Assembly: GCA_013152795.1 (NCBI GenBank)
Contig: JAADFS010000267.1
Span: forward strand, 1-16,897
Direction of reading: 5' to 3'
Origin: Deferribacteres bacterium
GTDB taxonomy: Bacteria > Nitrospirota > Thermodesulfovibrionia > UBA6902
DNA length: 16,897 bases
In this document: piece by piece, positions 1 to 8,258 of the stretch
Numbering within the stretch: position 1 is the stretch's first letter
Layout: each line of letters starts with the position of its first letter
Notes under the pieces: model-generated
What the model saw: only the letters and a program-made list of their open reading frames with translations
Databases searched by the model: none
What the model was told of the DNA's origin: nothing
Translations under genes and position numbers: made by a program

Positions 1-2
1 CT

Positions 3-1100
3 TCCATACCCATGCTTGATCTGAAGGCCCAGCATGAGCCGCTGAAGGAGGAAATAAAGTCGGTTTTAAAAGAGATACTGGACAGCGGCCAGTTCGTGCT
101 GGGGCCCAACGTGGAGTCCTTTGAGCAGGAGATAGCATCATACTGCAATGTCAAAAACGCCGTAGCCCTTGCATCCGGCACCGATGCGCTGCACCTGTGT
201 CTGAACGCCCTCGGCATAAAGTCAGGCGATGAAGTGATCACCACGCCGTTCACCTTTATCGCATCCGCAGAGGCGATCACTTATGTAGGGGCGAGACCGG
301 TCTTTGTCGACATAGACGGCGATACACTGAATATAGATGCCGCAAAGATAGAAGAAAAGATAACCCCCCGCACAAGGGCCGTAGTTGTTGTTCATCTTTT
401 CGGCCAGCCTGCGGACATGAAAGAGATTATGGAGATTGCAAGGAGATACAATCTCCGGGTGATCGAAGACTGCGCCCAGGCCTTTGGGGCGAGATACAAC
501 GGCGTTCCGGTGGGAAGCATGGGCGATTCCGGGTGTTTCAGCTTTTATCCAAGCAAAAATCTCGGCGCCTACGGCGACGGGGGCATGATGATAACAAACA
601 ATCCGGATATATACGAAAAGGTGAGGCTCCTGAGAAACCACGGAACAGTGGGCCCCTACCGGCATGGTTTTCTGGGCTACAACAGCAGGCTTGATGAAAT
701 CCAGGCCGCTATCCTCAGGATAAAATTAAGGCACATAGATGAATACAATGAAAAGAGGCGCAGCATCGCAAGGCTGTACTCCTCTGCACTCGGCGATGCC
801 GTCAGGTGCCCGGTGGAGCTGGCGGACAGGGTGCATGTCTATCACCAGTACACCATAAGGACACCACTGAGGGGCGAGGTGAAGAAGGCCCTTGCCGCGC
901 AATCCATATCATCCGTCGTCTATTATCCGCTTTCACTTCATATGCAGGAGGCGTTCAGGTATCTCGGTTATTCAGAGGGTGACTTTCCGGAAAGCGAGGC
1001 AGCGGCAAGAGAGGTGCTGTCACTTCCGATTTACCCGGAGCTTGAACCTGAGGCCGCGAATTTTATTGCAGAGACCGTCCTTAAGGCGCTCGGCGGTTAG
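3..1100 (+). CDS. DegT/DnrJ/EryC1/StrS-family PLP-dependent sugar aminotransferase, 5' partial
   Basis: Predicted PLP-dependent aminotransferase acting on a nucleotide-linked keto sugar, usually for O-antigen, glycan or cell-surface sugar synthesis in the cytosol. Numbering from the Met at base 12, the internal-aldimine lysine is K182 in SFYPSKNLGAYGDGG, the pyridine-nitrogen aspartate is D153 in EDCAQAFGA, and the phosphate-binding SGTDALHL motif is at 55-62. About 362 residues from that Met is nearly full family length. The frame stays open to the left edge and reads S-I-P-M-L-D-L; family members commonly begin with a few residues before P-M-L-D-L, so I think the true start lies just outside the window. 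The gene ends 10 bp from the convergent transglycosylase gene, with no obvious terminator between them. The exact sugar substrate cannot be told from sequence; WecE, PglE or ArnB-like roles are all possible. Confidence 0.93.
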   Translation, partial: SIPMLDLKAQHEPLKEEIKSVLKEILDSGQFVLGPNVESFEQEIASYCNVKNAVALASGTDALHLCLNALGIKSGDEVITTPFTFIASAEAITYVGARPVFVDIDGDTLNIDAAKIEEKITPRTRAVVVVHLFGQPADMKEIMEIARRYNLRVIEDCAQAFGARYNGVPVGSMGDSGCFSFYPSKNLGAYGDGGMMITNNPDIYEKVRLLRNHGTVGPYRHGFLGYNSRLDEIQAAILRIKLRHIDEYNEKRRSIARLYSSALGDAVRCPVELADRVHVYHQYTIRTPLRGEVKKALAAQSISSVVYYPLSLHMQEAFRYLGYSEGDFPESEAAAREVLSLPIYPELEPEAANFIAETVLKALGG

Positions 1101-1110
1101 TTGCCGGCCG

Positions 1111-2943
1111 TTACTCCGTTTCCGTGATCTTTATGACCTGTCCCACGTACAGGCGTGTGGATTTCAGGTTGTTAATCCGCTCAAGCGTCTTTGTGTTTGT
1201 ATTGAACCTCCTGGCAATCAGCCAGAGGGAATCCCCCTTCTTGATGCGGTACAGGCCGTTCGGCGGCAGACCCACCTTTGATGCGCGGAGGTTTCTGTAT
1301 GAGGCGCTGTATGATCTGTCCCTCAGTGGTATCTTCAGTTTCTGCCCCACCCTGATGAAGTGTTTGCGCCGTATATCGTTGGCCATGATTATCTTCCTGA
1401 CGGTCGTGCGGTATTTCATGGCTATAAGCGACAGTGTCTCGCCTTTCTTGACGCGGTGGTATACATATGCGTTCTCAGGAGGGGCCCAGCCCGGTATCTC
1501 CTCGAGCTTTGCAAGGAGGACTTCGGTCATGCCCGCAGGCACCTTGAGCGCATACGGCGTGGCCGGTGTCACCTGATAGCGCAGCTCCGGATTAAGCTCT
1601 GTAAGCACCTTTAAAGGTATGCCCAGTTCCCTGGCCACTGTCTTCAGCAGAACCGGCTTTTCAATGGTTACGGATTCATACAGGACCGGCGGATCAGGCT
1701 CGCCGAGGGTAAAGCCGTATTTTTCGGGATCCTTCAGTATGTGCAGGGTTGCCAGAAATTTCGGGACATATCGCGCGGTCTCCCGCGGAAGCTCTTTGTA
1801 CAGGTCCCAGAAGTTGTCAAGGTAATTTATCCTCTGATTGCGGATCGTCCTCAGGACGGTACCCTCCCCGCAGTTGTAACCCGCAAGTACAGTGGTCCAG
1901 TCTCCGAAGATATTGTGCAGCTCTTTCAGATAGGCGATGGCAGCCCTGGTCGATTTTTCAGGATCCAGCCTTTCGTCGACCCAGGTGTCCCTTTTCAGGC
2001 CGAACTTGGAACCTGTGGAAGAAATGAACTGCCACAGGCCCAGGGCGCGCGCGCGGGACATCGCCCTGACCTTAAAGCCGCTCTCTATCAGGGGCAGCCA
2101 GGCAAGGTCCTCGGGCAGCCCGGCCTCTTTCAGGGCGGCCACGATCATATTCATGTATCTTCCGGAACGCTTGTACGACTCCAGGAAAAACCTGCGGTCC
2201 GGCCCCTGGAACCTTTTAATCTCCTTTGCCACGTGTTCGTTCATTGTCAGTGGGATCTCGTTATGATTGCCGTTGACCGCCGTGTACCGCGAGGCGTAGA
2301 TCTCCAGTATCCTCTTGGAGATCATGAAGCGCAGGTCTTCCTTCTGCTGGATCAGCCCGGGATACTCGTTGGTATCAACCTGAAGGACAAGGGCATATGC
2401 CTGATCCAGCATCTCTATGGCCTTCTCAAGGTTGCCCTCGGACCAGAACTCCTGGGCCGCATTGCAATAGTCCAGGGCCGCATCAAGGAGGTTCTGCTCC
2501 TTTCCCGTATCTTCCGTATCATCATAATAGAAGGCTTCATCCTGGATCTTTTCCACGGGTATGTCTTCCGCCTTTTCGGCATCCTGCACTGCCTGAGCCG
2601 TCTCCATGTCCCCCTCATTGACTGATTCACTGTCATTGCCGCCGGCGCTGCAGTCCGCACAGGCAGTATCATTTTCATCCGTTATCTCTTTATCCGTTAC
2701 CTCCGCCGCCGCTGCATTATTGCCTTGTTCCTGCTTCTGTCCGGGTTCATTGATTTCCACGGGGGTGATATCCGCCTTCACGACAGGGGCTTCCTCCTTC
2801 CCCTCAACCATGATGGCGGGTGGAGGGGCTTCCTCGGGCAGCCTGTTTATCTGAGAGTTGCTGAGGAGTGTTTTGGGAAGGCTGCAGCCAAACGCCAGGA
2901 CGGAAAGCAGCAGGACCAGATATCTGAAATTAATCATCTTCAT
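1111..2943 (-). CDS. Membrane-bound lytic murein transglycosylase lipoprotein, MltD-like, SLT plus two LysM domains
   Basis: Cleaves the MurNAc-GlcNAc bond of peptidoglycan with 1,6-anhydro product formation, in the periplasm. The 610 residues begin with a lipoprotein signal peptide whose lipobox LAFGC puts the lipidated Cys at residue 20; the following Ser fits outer-membrane sorting. Residues about 30-140 are an acidic, Pro/Glu-rich, low-complexity linker. A helical region at 150-220 precedes the SLT (goose-lysozyme-like) domain at about 270-400, with catalytic Glu287 in LPLIESGF, then the family motifs ALGLWQF (300-306) and AGYNCGEG (354-361). Two LysM peptidoglycan-binding repeats follow at about 494-540 and 565-607. 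The start is ATG at 2943; a second in-frame ATG is 6 bp downstream and no strong ribosome-binding site separates the two. E. coli MltD is shorter and lacks the long acidic linker. Confidence 0.93.
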   Translation of the reverse strand: MKMINFRYLVLLLSVLAFGCSLPKTLLSNSQINRLPEEAPPPAIMVEGKEEAPVVKADITPVEINEPGQKQEQGNNAAAAEVTDKEITDENDTACADCSAGGNDSESVNEGDMETAQAVQDAEKAEDIPVEKIQDEAFYYDDTEDTGKEQNLLDAALDYCNAAQEFWSEGNLEKAIEMLDQAYALVLQVDTNEYPGLIQQKEDLRFMISKRILEIYASRYTAVNGNHNEIPLTMNEHVAKEIKRFQGPDRRFFLESYKRSGRYMNMIVAALKEAGLPEDLAWLPLIESGFKVRAMSRARALGLWQFISSTGSKFGLKRDTWVDERLDPEKSTRAAIAYLKELHNIFGDWTTVLAGYNCGEGTVLRTIRNQRINYLDNFWDLYKELPRETARYVPKFLATLHILKDPEKYGFTLGEPDPPVLYESVTIEKPVLLKTVARELGIPLKVLTELNPELRYQVTPATPYALKVPAGMTEVLLAKLEEIPGWAPPENAYVYHRVKKGETLSLIAMKYRTTVRKIIMANDIRRKHFIRVGQKLKIPLRDRSYSASYRNLRASKVGLPPNGLYRIKKGDSLWLIARRFNTNTKTLERINNLKSTRLYVGQVIKITETE

Positions 2944-2983
2944 CTTACAGTCCGGTTTAGTAGTCTACCTTCATACAGTCTTT

Positions 2984-3013
2984 ATTTTACATAATCCGGC
3001 AATCAATATGCAA
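2984..3013 (-). promoter_or_regulatory. Possible promoter of the transglycosylase gene
   Basis: On the minus strand, a good -10 (TAAAAT, 5 of 6) at 2984-2989 lies 18 bp from a weak -35 (TTGCAT, 3 of 6) at 3008-3013, about 40 bp upstream of the ATG. The -10 is convincing and the -35 is not, so this is tentative. Confidence 0.3.
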
Positions 3014-3110
3014 TTACAAAAAGCAATATACATTACCGGGCATGAAAAGGGCATTGCGCACCAAGTTTATTAAAAATCAAATACTTAGGTGTGAATCTTT
3101 GTCCCCTCAA

Positions 3111-3126
3111 TGTCATATTAATGACA
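3111..3126. repeat. Short perfect inverted repeat in the topA-transglycosylase gap
   Basis: TGTCAT, four bases, ATGACA: 6-bp arms, AT-rich, 34 bp beyond the topA stop. It could be a weak hairpin at the end of topA or a small operator for the next gene. It has no U-tract and is too weak to call a terminator. The rest of 2944-3159 shows only the possible promoter. Confidence 0.3.
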
Positions 3127-3159
3127 GATACTATTTCTTATTGAAACGGTATATGTTAT

Positions 3160-5424
3160 CTAAGCCTTAAGAGCCGGCTGAAGGCTTTCTGCTTCCCGGA
3201 GTTCTTCCTTGTAGCCGCATTCCTTTTTTATACATGCAAGATACTCGCCTTTTTTCGTCCGCTTTTCAACCAGGATAGCGGCTCCGCATTCGGGGCAGGT
3301 CTTATCCACCGGCCTGTACCATATGGCGAATTTACACGCTGGATAATTCCCGCAACTGAAAAACACCTTGCCCTTCTTGGTTCTCCTCTCGACTATTTCC
3401 CCGCCGTCTTCAGGGCACTTGACGCCGATGCCTATAGCCTTCGTGGTCTTGCATTCAGGATATTTACTGCAGGCAAGAAACCTGCCGAACTTCCCGGATT
3501 TCAGCACCATGGGGGAGCCGCACTTTTCACATTTCTCATCCGTCTCCTGCACATCAGCGGCCTTTGTCCGGCCTTCGCCGTTCTGATTTTCAAGAGGCAT
3601 GGTGTTTTTGCATCCGGGATACCCCGTGCAGGCAATAAACCTTCCGTGCCTGCCCCATTTGATGACCATGGGGGAGCCGCACTTTTCACATACGTGCTCT
3701 GTGGGGATGTCCCGGGGCTTTACCTTGCCCTGGATTTTCATGGCCTCCTCAAGGTCATGGTCAAACGGCCTGTAGAAATCCATCACGATATCAACCCACC
3801 GCAGGCCGCCCTCCTCGATCCTGTCCAGGTTGCTCTCCATCTTTGCGGTGAAGTTGTAATCCATCAGCTCCGGAAATCTCTCCACAAGCAGGTCGCTGAC
3901 TATGATTCCGAGTTCCGTGGGCTTGAACCTGCCCTCGATCTTCTCGGTATACTTCCTGTCCTGTATTGTTGAAAGAATCGTGGCGTATGTGCTCGGCCGC
4001 CCGATTCCCTTTGCTTCAAGCTCTTTGACGAGGCTTGCCTCTGAAAACCTCGGAGGCGGCTGCGTGAAGTGCTGCTTCGGCGTGATGGCGATCGTCCTCA
4101 ACACGTCGCCTTCTGACAATGGAGGAAGCAGGCCTTCATCCTCCCCTCCGTTGTCCCCGCTTTCAGTATAGAGCTTCATGAACCCCGGGAACTTGACAAC
4201 CGTGCCGGTCGCCCGGAAGGTGTATTTCCCTGCCTCTATATCCACAGAGGTCTGCTCCAGAAGCGCATGGTGCATCTGGCTGGCAACAAAACGGTTCCAG
4301 ATGAGCTTGTAAAGATTGTACTGGTCCCGTGTCAGATACTTCTTAACCGCCTCCGGCGGCCTGAGAAGGGATGTGGGGCGTATCGCCTCGTGCGCATCCT
4401 GTGAAGACTTTTTGCTCTTGTAGACCGGCGGTTTCTGCGGCAGGTATTCCTTGCCGAATTCACCCCTTATCAGGGCCCTTGCCTCCTGCTGCGCTTCTGC
4501 GGAGACCCTCACGGAATCGGTTCTCATATAAGTTATAAGCCCTGTCGAGCCCTCATCGCCGAGCTCTATCCCTTCATAGAGCTGCTGCGCAACGAGCATT
4601 GTCTTCTTGGCCGTGAACCTGAGCTTTCTTGATGCCTCCTGCTGAAGGGTGCTTGTAATAAACGGGGGGGCCGGCGAGCGCCTCCTCTTCTTTTTCTCCA
4701 CCTTTTTTACGGTAAAGCTCTTGCCCTGTGTATCCTCCACTATCTTGCCGGCTTCGGCTTCATTTTTGACCACGGCTTTTTTCCCGTTTATGTGGAACAG
4801 CCTTGCGTCAAAAGGCGGCGGCTCCTTGCCCTGCAGCGTTGCCGTAATGCTCCAGTACTCCTCGGGTTTGAAGGCCTGGATCTCGCGCTCCCTGTCCACG
4901 ACAAGCCTCAGGGCCACGGACTGCACCCTTCCCGCGCTGAGGCCGCGGCGGACCTTGCGCCACAGCAGGGGCGACAGCTTGTAGCCCACAAGCCTGTCCA
5001 GTATTCTCCTCGCCTGCTGCGCGTCAACGAGATTCATGTTGATCTTTCTCGGATGGTTGATGGCCTCCGTCACCGCCTTTTCGGTTATCTCATTGAACTC
5101 CACCCTGAATATCTTGTCCGAGGATGCGCCGTTTAATTCCTCGGCGATATGCCATGCTATCGCCTCCCCTTCCCTGTCGGGGTCAGGGCCCAGAAAGACC
5201 CTGTCGGCATTCCTGGCCGCCTTTTTCAGCTCGTTCAGGACTTTTTCCTTTCCCTCGATCACCACGTAAGTGGGGGAGAGGTCGTTTTCGATATCCACAC
5301 CAAGCTCTTTCTTCGGGAGGTCTTTCACATGCCCGATGGATGCCTTGATAGCGAACTTTTTCCCGAGAAACTTCCCGAGGGTCTTTACCTTGGCCGGTGA
5401 CTCAACAATTAAAAGTGACTTCAT
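3160..5424 (-). CDS. topA: DNA topoisomerase I (type IA)
   Basis: Relaxes negative supercoils by transient single-strand cleavage through a 5'-phosphotyrosine. The 754 residues start with the Toprim domain: E8 in LLIVESPAK and the acidic triad DPDRE at 81-85. The catalytic tyrosine is Y299 in GLITYMRTDSVR. The core ends near residue 570 and is followed by four zinc-ribbon repeats. Repeats 1, 2 and 4 have four Cys each (579/582/599/605, 632/635/652/658 and 710/713/731/736). Repeat 3 keeps Cys670, 691 and 697 but has Asp673 where the second Cys is expected (CPEDGGE), a variant I recall from other TopA proteins. ATG start at 5424 has a good ribosome-binding site (AAGGAG, 9-base spacing). It is the last gene of the argG-dprA-topA block, but a 157-bp gap with its own -35-like TTGACA (5527-5532) and a leader hairpin suggests partly separate expression. 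Confidence 0.98.
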   Translation of the reverse strand: MKSLLIVESPAKVKTLGKFLGKKFAIKASIGHVKDLPKKELGVDIENDLSPTYVVIEGKEKVLNELKKAARNADRVFLGPDPDREGEAIAWHIAEELNGASSDKIFRVEFNEITEKAVTEAINHPRKINMNLVDAQQARRILDRLVGYKLSPLLWRKVRRGLSAGRVQSVALRLVVDREREIQAFKPEEYWSITATLQGKEPPPFDARLFHINGKKAVVKNEAEAGKIVEDTQGKSFTVKKVEKKKRRRSPAPPFITSTLQQEASRKLRFTAKKTMLVAQQLYEGIELGDEGSTGLITYMRTDSVRVSAEAQQEARALIRGEFGKEYLPQKPPVYKSKKSSQDAHEAIRPTSLLRPPEAVKKYLTRDQYNLYKLIWNRFVASQMHHALLEQTSVDIEAGKYTFRATGTVVKFPGFMKLYTESGDNGGEDEGLLPPLSEGDVLRTIAITPKQHFTQPPPRFSEASLVKELEAKGIGRPSTYATILSTIQDRKYTEKIEGRFKPTELGIIVSDLLVERFPELMDYNFTAKMESNLDRIEEGGLRWVDIVMDFYRPFDHDLEEAMKIQGKVKPRDIPTEHVCEKCGSPMVIKWGRHGRFIACTGYPGCKNTMPLENQNGEGRTKAADVQETDEKCEKCGSPMVLKSGKFGRFLACSKYPECKTTKAIGIGVKCPEDGGEIVERRTKKGKVFFSCGNYPACKFAIWYRPVDKTCPECGAAILVEKRTKKGEYLACIKKECGYKEELREAESLQPALKA

Positions 5425-5444
5425 CTGAAACTGCTCCTTATAAA

Positions 5445-5475
5445 TCCCCCTTGCCCTTTAAAAAGGCAAGGGGGA
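5445..5475 (-). promoter_or_regulatory. Leader hairpin upstream of topA
   Basis: 11-bp perfect arms (5445-5455 with 5465-5475; TCCCCCTTGCC and its complement) around an A/T-rich 9-base loop, placed about 20 bp upstream of the topA start and just before its ribosome-binding site. There is no U-tract after the stem on the minus strand, so a classic terminator is unlikely. It may be an attenuator, an mRNA stabiliser or a copy of a dispersed palindromic element. G/C-rich C-run stems of this type recur in this window (see 15392-15414). Confidence 0.5.
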
Positions 5476-5544
5476 CTGCCGGTTTATCCTTGACTGTCTC
5501 AACGGTTAACTTTATCGGCGGTTTTCTGTCAAACCTTTATCATT

Positions 5545-5570
5545 ACCTTACAGTGGCATAAAATACCGCT
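5545..5570. repeat. Dispersed short repeat, copy 1
   Basis: Reads ACCTTACAGTGGCAT then AAAATACCGCT on the plus strand. A near-identical copy (one inserted base, two substitutions) lies at 15291-15317 upstream of the MFS gene. It sits 11 bp beyond the dprA stop codon. The match is too long to be chance in intergenic DNA of this size, so it probably belongs to a family of small dispersed repeats. Confidence 0.55.
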
Positions 5571-5581
5571 GTTCAGAGGCT

Positions 5582-6679
5582 TCAGTTGAGGGAGAAATGT
5601 TTTCCCTCTGTCTGCCTGACGATTCCCTTCAGTTCAAGGCCCAGCAGTATGGACAGGGCCTTGGCGGTTGAAGTGTCAGTCTCCCTGATGATTGAATCTA
5701 TATGTTTGGGCCCTGTGCTCAGATAGCTGTAAAGCATCTTTTCATCTTCCGTCATTGCGGATAATGCCTCTTTCTCGTTCTGCCTGTCCTCCCTGAGGAT
5801 GCCTTTTATCTGCGGACCCAGTTCCCTGATGACATCTTCGGCGCTTTCAACAAGCCGCGCTCCCTTTTTGATAAGATCATTGGTGCCGCGGGAATTTCTT
5901 GAAGTAACGTTGCCGGGCACTGCAAAAACCTCCCTGCCCTGTTCGAGGGCATATGCTACTGTAATAAGAGAGCCGCTGTCAAGGGTGGCCTCTACGACAA
6001 TGACGCCCAGGGACAGGGCGCTGATGATCCGGTTTCTCCTCGGGAAGTTTTCTTTATTCGGCAGGGTCCCGAGAGGAAACTCGCTGATAACCGCCCCTGA
6101 GCCGGCAATGGCGTTCATCAGTCCCCTGTTGGACGCCGGATACGGCACATCAAGTCCCGAACCCATAACCGCGACGGTTCTGCCGCCTGCTTTCAACGCC
6201 CCTTTATGGGAGGCGGTATCTATACCCCTTGCCATTCCGCTTACAACCGTCAGTCCTTTTGAGGCCAGCCTGTAACTTATCTTTTCAGCTACCTCCATGC
6301 CGTAAGCGGTAGCCCTTCTTGAACCTACTATGGAGACGGCATATTTGTCAACATCCCGGAGGTCACCCTTCATATAAAGCACAACGGGCGCGCTCTGCAT
6401 GGCCCTCAGGGGCCTGGGATACCTCTCGTCATTAATGGTGAGGACCGTGATACGGCGTTCAGCGATACTGTCGGCCTCCCTGCGGACTGCATCCCAGCCC
6501 TTGAATCCGGTGATGCTCCGGGCCCTGTGTTCCCCCACACCCTCGATCCTCCGGAGTTCGTCAAAAGACATGCGGAAGATATTGCCGGGACCGCCGCAGG
6601 CCGACAGCAGCCTGCGCGCGGTTACAGGGCCTATATCCGTAAGGGAATTAAGGGCGAGCCAGTACTCTAAGTCATCCAT
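5582..6679 (-). CDS. dprA: DNA-processing protein DprA (Smf)
   Basis: Binds incoming single-stranded DNA and loads RecA during natural transformation; also widely kept in bacteria not known to be competent. The 365 residues show an N-terminal helix-hairpin-helix/SAM-like region (about 10-55, with IEGVGEHRA), the Rossmann-like DprA fold (about 100-290) with the signatures VSIVGSRRATAYG (115-127), SGMARGIDTASH (147-158) and PRRNRIISALS (213-223), and a C-terminal winged-helix DprA_WH domain (about 306-365). ATG at 6679 is only 2 bp after the argG stop codon and has no separate ribosome-binding site, which implies translational coupling to argG. Length and motifs are normal and nothing looks degraded. 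Confidence 0.96.
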   Translation of the reverse strand: MDDLEYWLALNSLTDIGPVTARRLLSACGGPGNIFRMSFDELRRIEGVGEHRARSITGFKGWDAVRREADSIAERRITVLTINDERYPRPLRAMQSAPVVLYMKGDLRDVDKYAVSIVGSRRATAYGMEVAEKISYRLASKGLTVVSGMARGIDTASHKGALKAGGRTVAVMGSGLDVPYPASNRGLMNAIAGSGAVISEFPLGTLPNKENFPRRNRIISALSLGVIVVEATLDSGSLITVAYALEQGREVFAVPGNVTSRNSRGTNDLIKKGARLVESAEDVIRELGPQIKGILREDRQNEKEALSAMTEDEKMLYSYLSTGPKHIDSIIRETDTSTAKALSILLGLELKGIVRQTEGKHFSLN

Positions 6680-6681
6680 GG

Positions 6682-7878
6682 TTATTTTGAACCCGGCCTG
6701 TGCAATTTCAGCCTCAGGGCATTCAGCCTGATAAATCCTTCTGCATCCTTCTGGTTATAAACGTCTTCGGCCTCGAATGTTGCAAGCTCATGGCTGTAGA
6801 GGGATTCAGGGGCCTTTCTTCCGGCCACCATGCAGTTGCCCTTGTAAAGCTTCAGCCTTGCAGTGCCTGTCACGTTTCGCTGCGCGCGGTCTATCAGGCA
6901 CTGAAGTGCCTCTCTTTCAGGGGAAAACCAGAAGCCGTTATAAACGAGCGCCGAGTATTCAGGGATAAGAGAGTCTCTCAGGTGCATAAGCTCCCTGTCG
7001 AGGGTGATGGATTCCACGGCCCTGTGGGCGATATGCAGTATGGTTCCCCCCGGCGTTTCATAGACCCCCCTGGATTTTATGCCCACAAACCGGTTCTCGA
7101 CGATATCCAGCCTGCCTATGCCGTGCGCACCCGCCAGAGTGTTGAGTTCTTTCAGGAGACCGGCGGGAGACAGTCTCTTTCCGTTAATCGAGACCGGGTC
7201 GCCCTTCTCATATCCGATCTCAAGGTAAACGGCCTCCGCGGGGGCATTCTCCGGCGATACCGTCATTGTGAACATGTCCTCAGGGGGCTCTGCCCAGGGG
7301 TCTTCCAGGATTCCGCCTTCGTAGCTTATGTGAAAGAGGTTCCTGTCCGTGCTGTAGGGTTTCTCCCTGGTCACCGGGACGGGGATACCGTGTTTCTTTG
7401 CATAGTCTATCAGGGACTCCCTCGAATTGAACTCCCATTCCCTCCACGGTGCGATTACCTTTATGCCGGGCTTCAGGGCATAGTAGGCAAGCTCGAACCT
7501 CACCTGGTCATTCCCCTTGCCCGTGGCACCGTGGGAGACTGCATCGGCATTTTCCTTCTCGGCTATCTCTATCTGTTTTTTTGCTATGAGCGGCCTTGCG
7601 ATGGATGTACCCATGAGATAGGCGCCCTCATAAACCGCATTCGCCCTGAGCATGGGGAATACATAATCCTTCACAAACTCTTCCCGGAGGTCCAGCACGT
7701 ATACCCTGGAAGCGCCTGTCTTCAGGGCCTTTTCCCTGACCGCCTCCGTATCCTCCTCCTGCCCGAGGTCGGCGCAGTAGGCTATGACCTCGCATCCGTA
7801 AGTCTCCTTCAGCCATTTAATGGCAACGGACGTATCAAGTCCCCCGGAATATGCGAGCACTGCTTTTTTAATCTTCAT
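6682..7878 (-). CDS. argG: Argininosuccinate synthase
   Basis: Condenses citrulline and aspartate with ATP to give argininosuccinate, AMP and PPi: the penultimate step of arginine biosynthesis, in the cytosol. The 398 residues are normal length. The N-type ATP pyrophosphatase loop AYSGGLDTS is at 9-17, and the citrulline/aspartate-binding segment GATGKGNDQVRFE is at 117-129. SYEGGILEDP lies near residue 190. ATG at 7878 is preceded by a weak purine-rich ribosome-binding site. It is the first gene of a minus-strand block argG-dprA-topA; no argH or other arg gene lies in the window. Confidence 0.98.
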   Translation of the reverse strand: MKIKKAVLAYSGGLDTSVAIKWLKETYGCEVIAYCADLGQEEDTEAVREKALKTGASRVYVLDLREEFVKDYVFPMLRANAVYEGAYLMGTSIARPLIAKKQIEIAEKENADAVSHGATGKGNDQVRFELAYYALKPGIKVIAPWREWEFNSRESLIDYAKKHGIPVPVTREKPYSTDRNLFHISYEGGILEDPWAEPPEDMFTMTVSPENAPAEAVYLEIGYEKGDPVSINGKRLSPAGLLKELNTLAGAHGIGRLDIVENRFVGIKSRGVYETPGGTILHIAHRAVESITLDRELMHLRDSLIPEYSALVYNGFWFSPEREALQCLIDRAQRNVTGTARLKLYKGNCMVAGRKAPESLYSHELATFEAEDVYNQKDAEGFIRLNALRLKLHRPGSK

Positions 7879-7973
7879 CTCTCATCCGTCTCTCTGTCAT
7901 GATTGAAATCAAAGGGGTTTGCGGCGGCGCCAGGGCGTATTGCACGCTTCCGCCCGTGAAACCGGATTTATAA

Positions 7974-8003
7974 AACATATCACAAGTGTTTCAGAAATGT
8001 AAA
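7974..8003 (-). promoter_or_regulatory. Possible argG promoter
   Basis: On the minus strand, TTTACA (5 of 6 to the -35 consensus, 7998-8003) with an 18-bp spacer and TATGTT (4 of 6, 7974-7979), about 95 bp upstream of the argG ATG. The spacing is acceptable and the -10 is modest. Confidence 0.35.
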
Positions 8004-8133
8004 ACAGCACTGCTTCAGGACAGCCTCAAATTCAGCCTGCGGGTTCAGGGCCAATGTGAATGCAGTATTGCCCCGGATAAGCCCGCTTCACTTTCTTGAT
8101 ACTGTTTAATAATGTCTATTTCATCTCGTCAAA

Positions 8134-8208
8134 TAATCTCAAGCAGATACAATCAGTCTTGTTTTTACATATCTTCTCATGTATATTGAATCGTCCCCAA
8201 CAGGAATT
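8134..8208. repeat. 75-bp direct repeat, left copy
   Basis: Identical over 75 bases to 9909-9983, in the same orientation. It lies 50 bp beyond the stop codon of the ATPase gene, while the other copy lies about 220 bp upstream of its start, so the pair brackets the gene and its control region in a unit of 1775 bp. On the minus strand the whole 75 bases are open for 25 codons (containing NSCWGRFNIHEK), but there is no start or continuation that would make a gene. Confidence 0.93.
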
Positions 8209-8258
8209 TCCGCCCTTCACGTACTGTCGTTCGCGTCAGGACCGAGCATATCTTCAGT

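Larger units (their letters stand above)
7879..8258. other. 380-bp gap upstream of argG
   Basis: It holds the argG leader and a possible argG promoter (7974-8003), a stretch of about 130 bp (8004-8133) in which I see no gene or clear structure, and the first copy of a 75-bp direct repeat (8134-8208) just beyond the stop codon of the ATPase gene. No convincing ARG-box palindrome is visible in the argG leader. Confidence 0.7.

Noticed and set aside
1741..2625. 294-codon plus-strand open frame opposite the transglycosylase
   Set aside because: Antisense shadow; the minus-strand protein has signal peptide, SLT and LysM signals.
6700..7902. 400-codon plus-strand open frame opposite argG
   Set aside because: It is the mirror of a clear argG on the minus strand, has no family motif and arises from codon bias.
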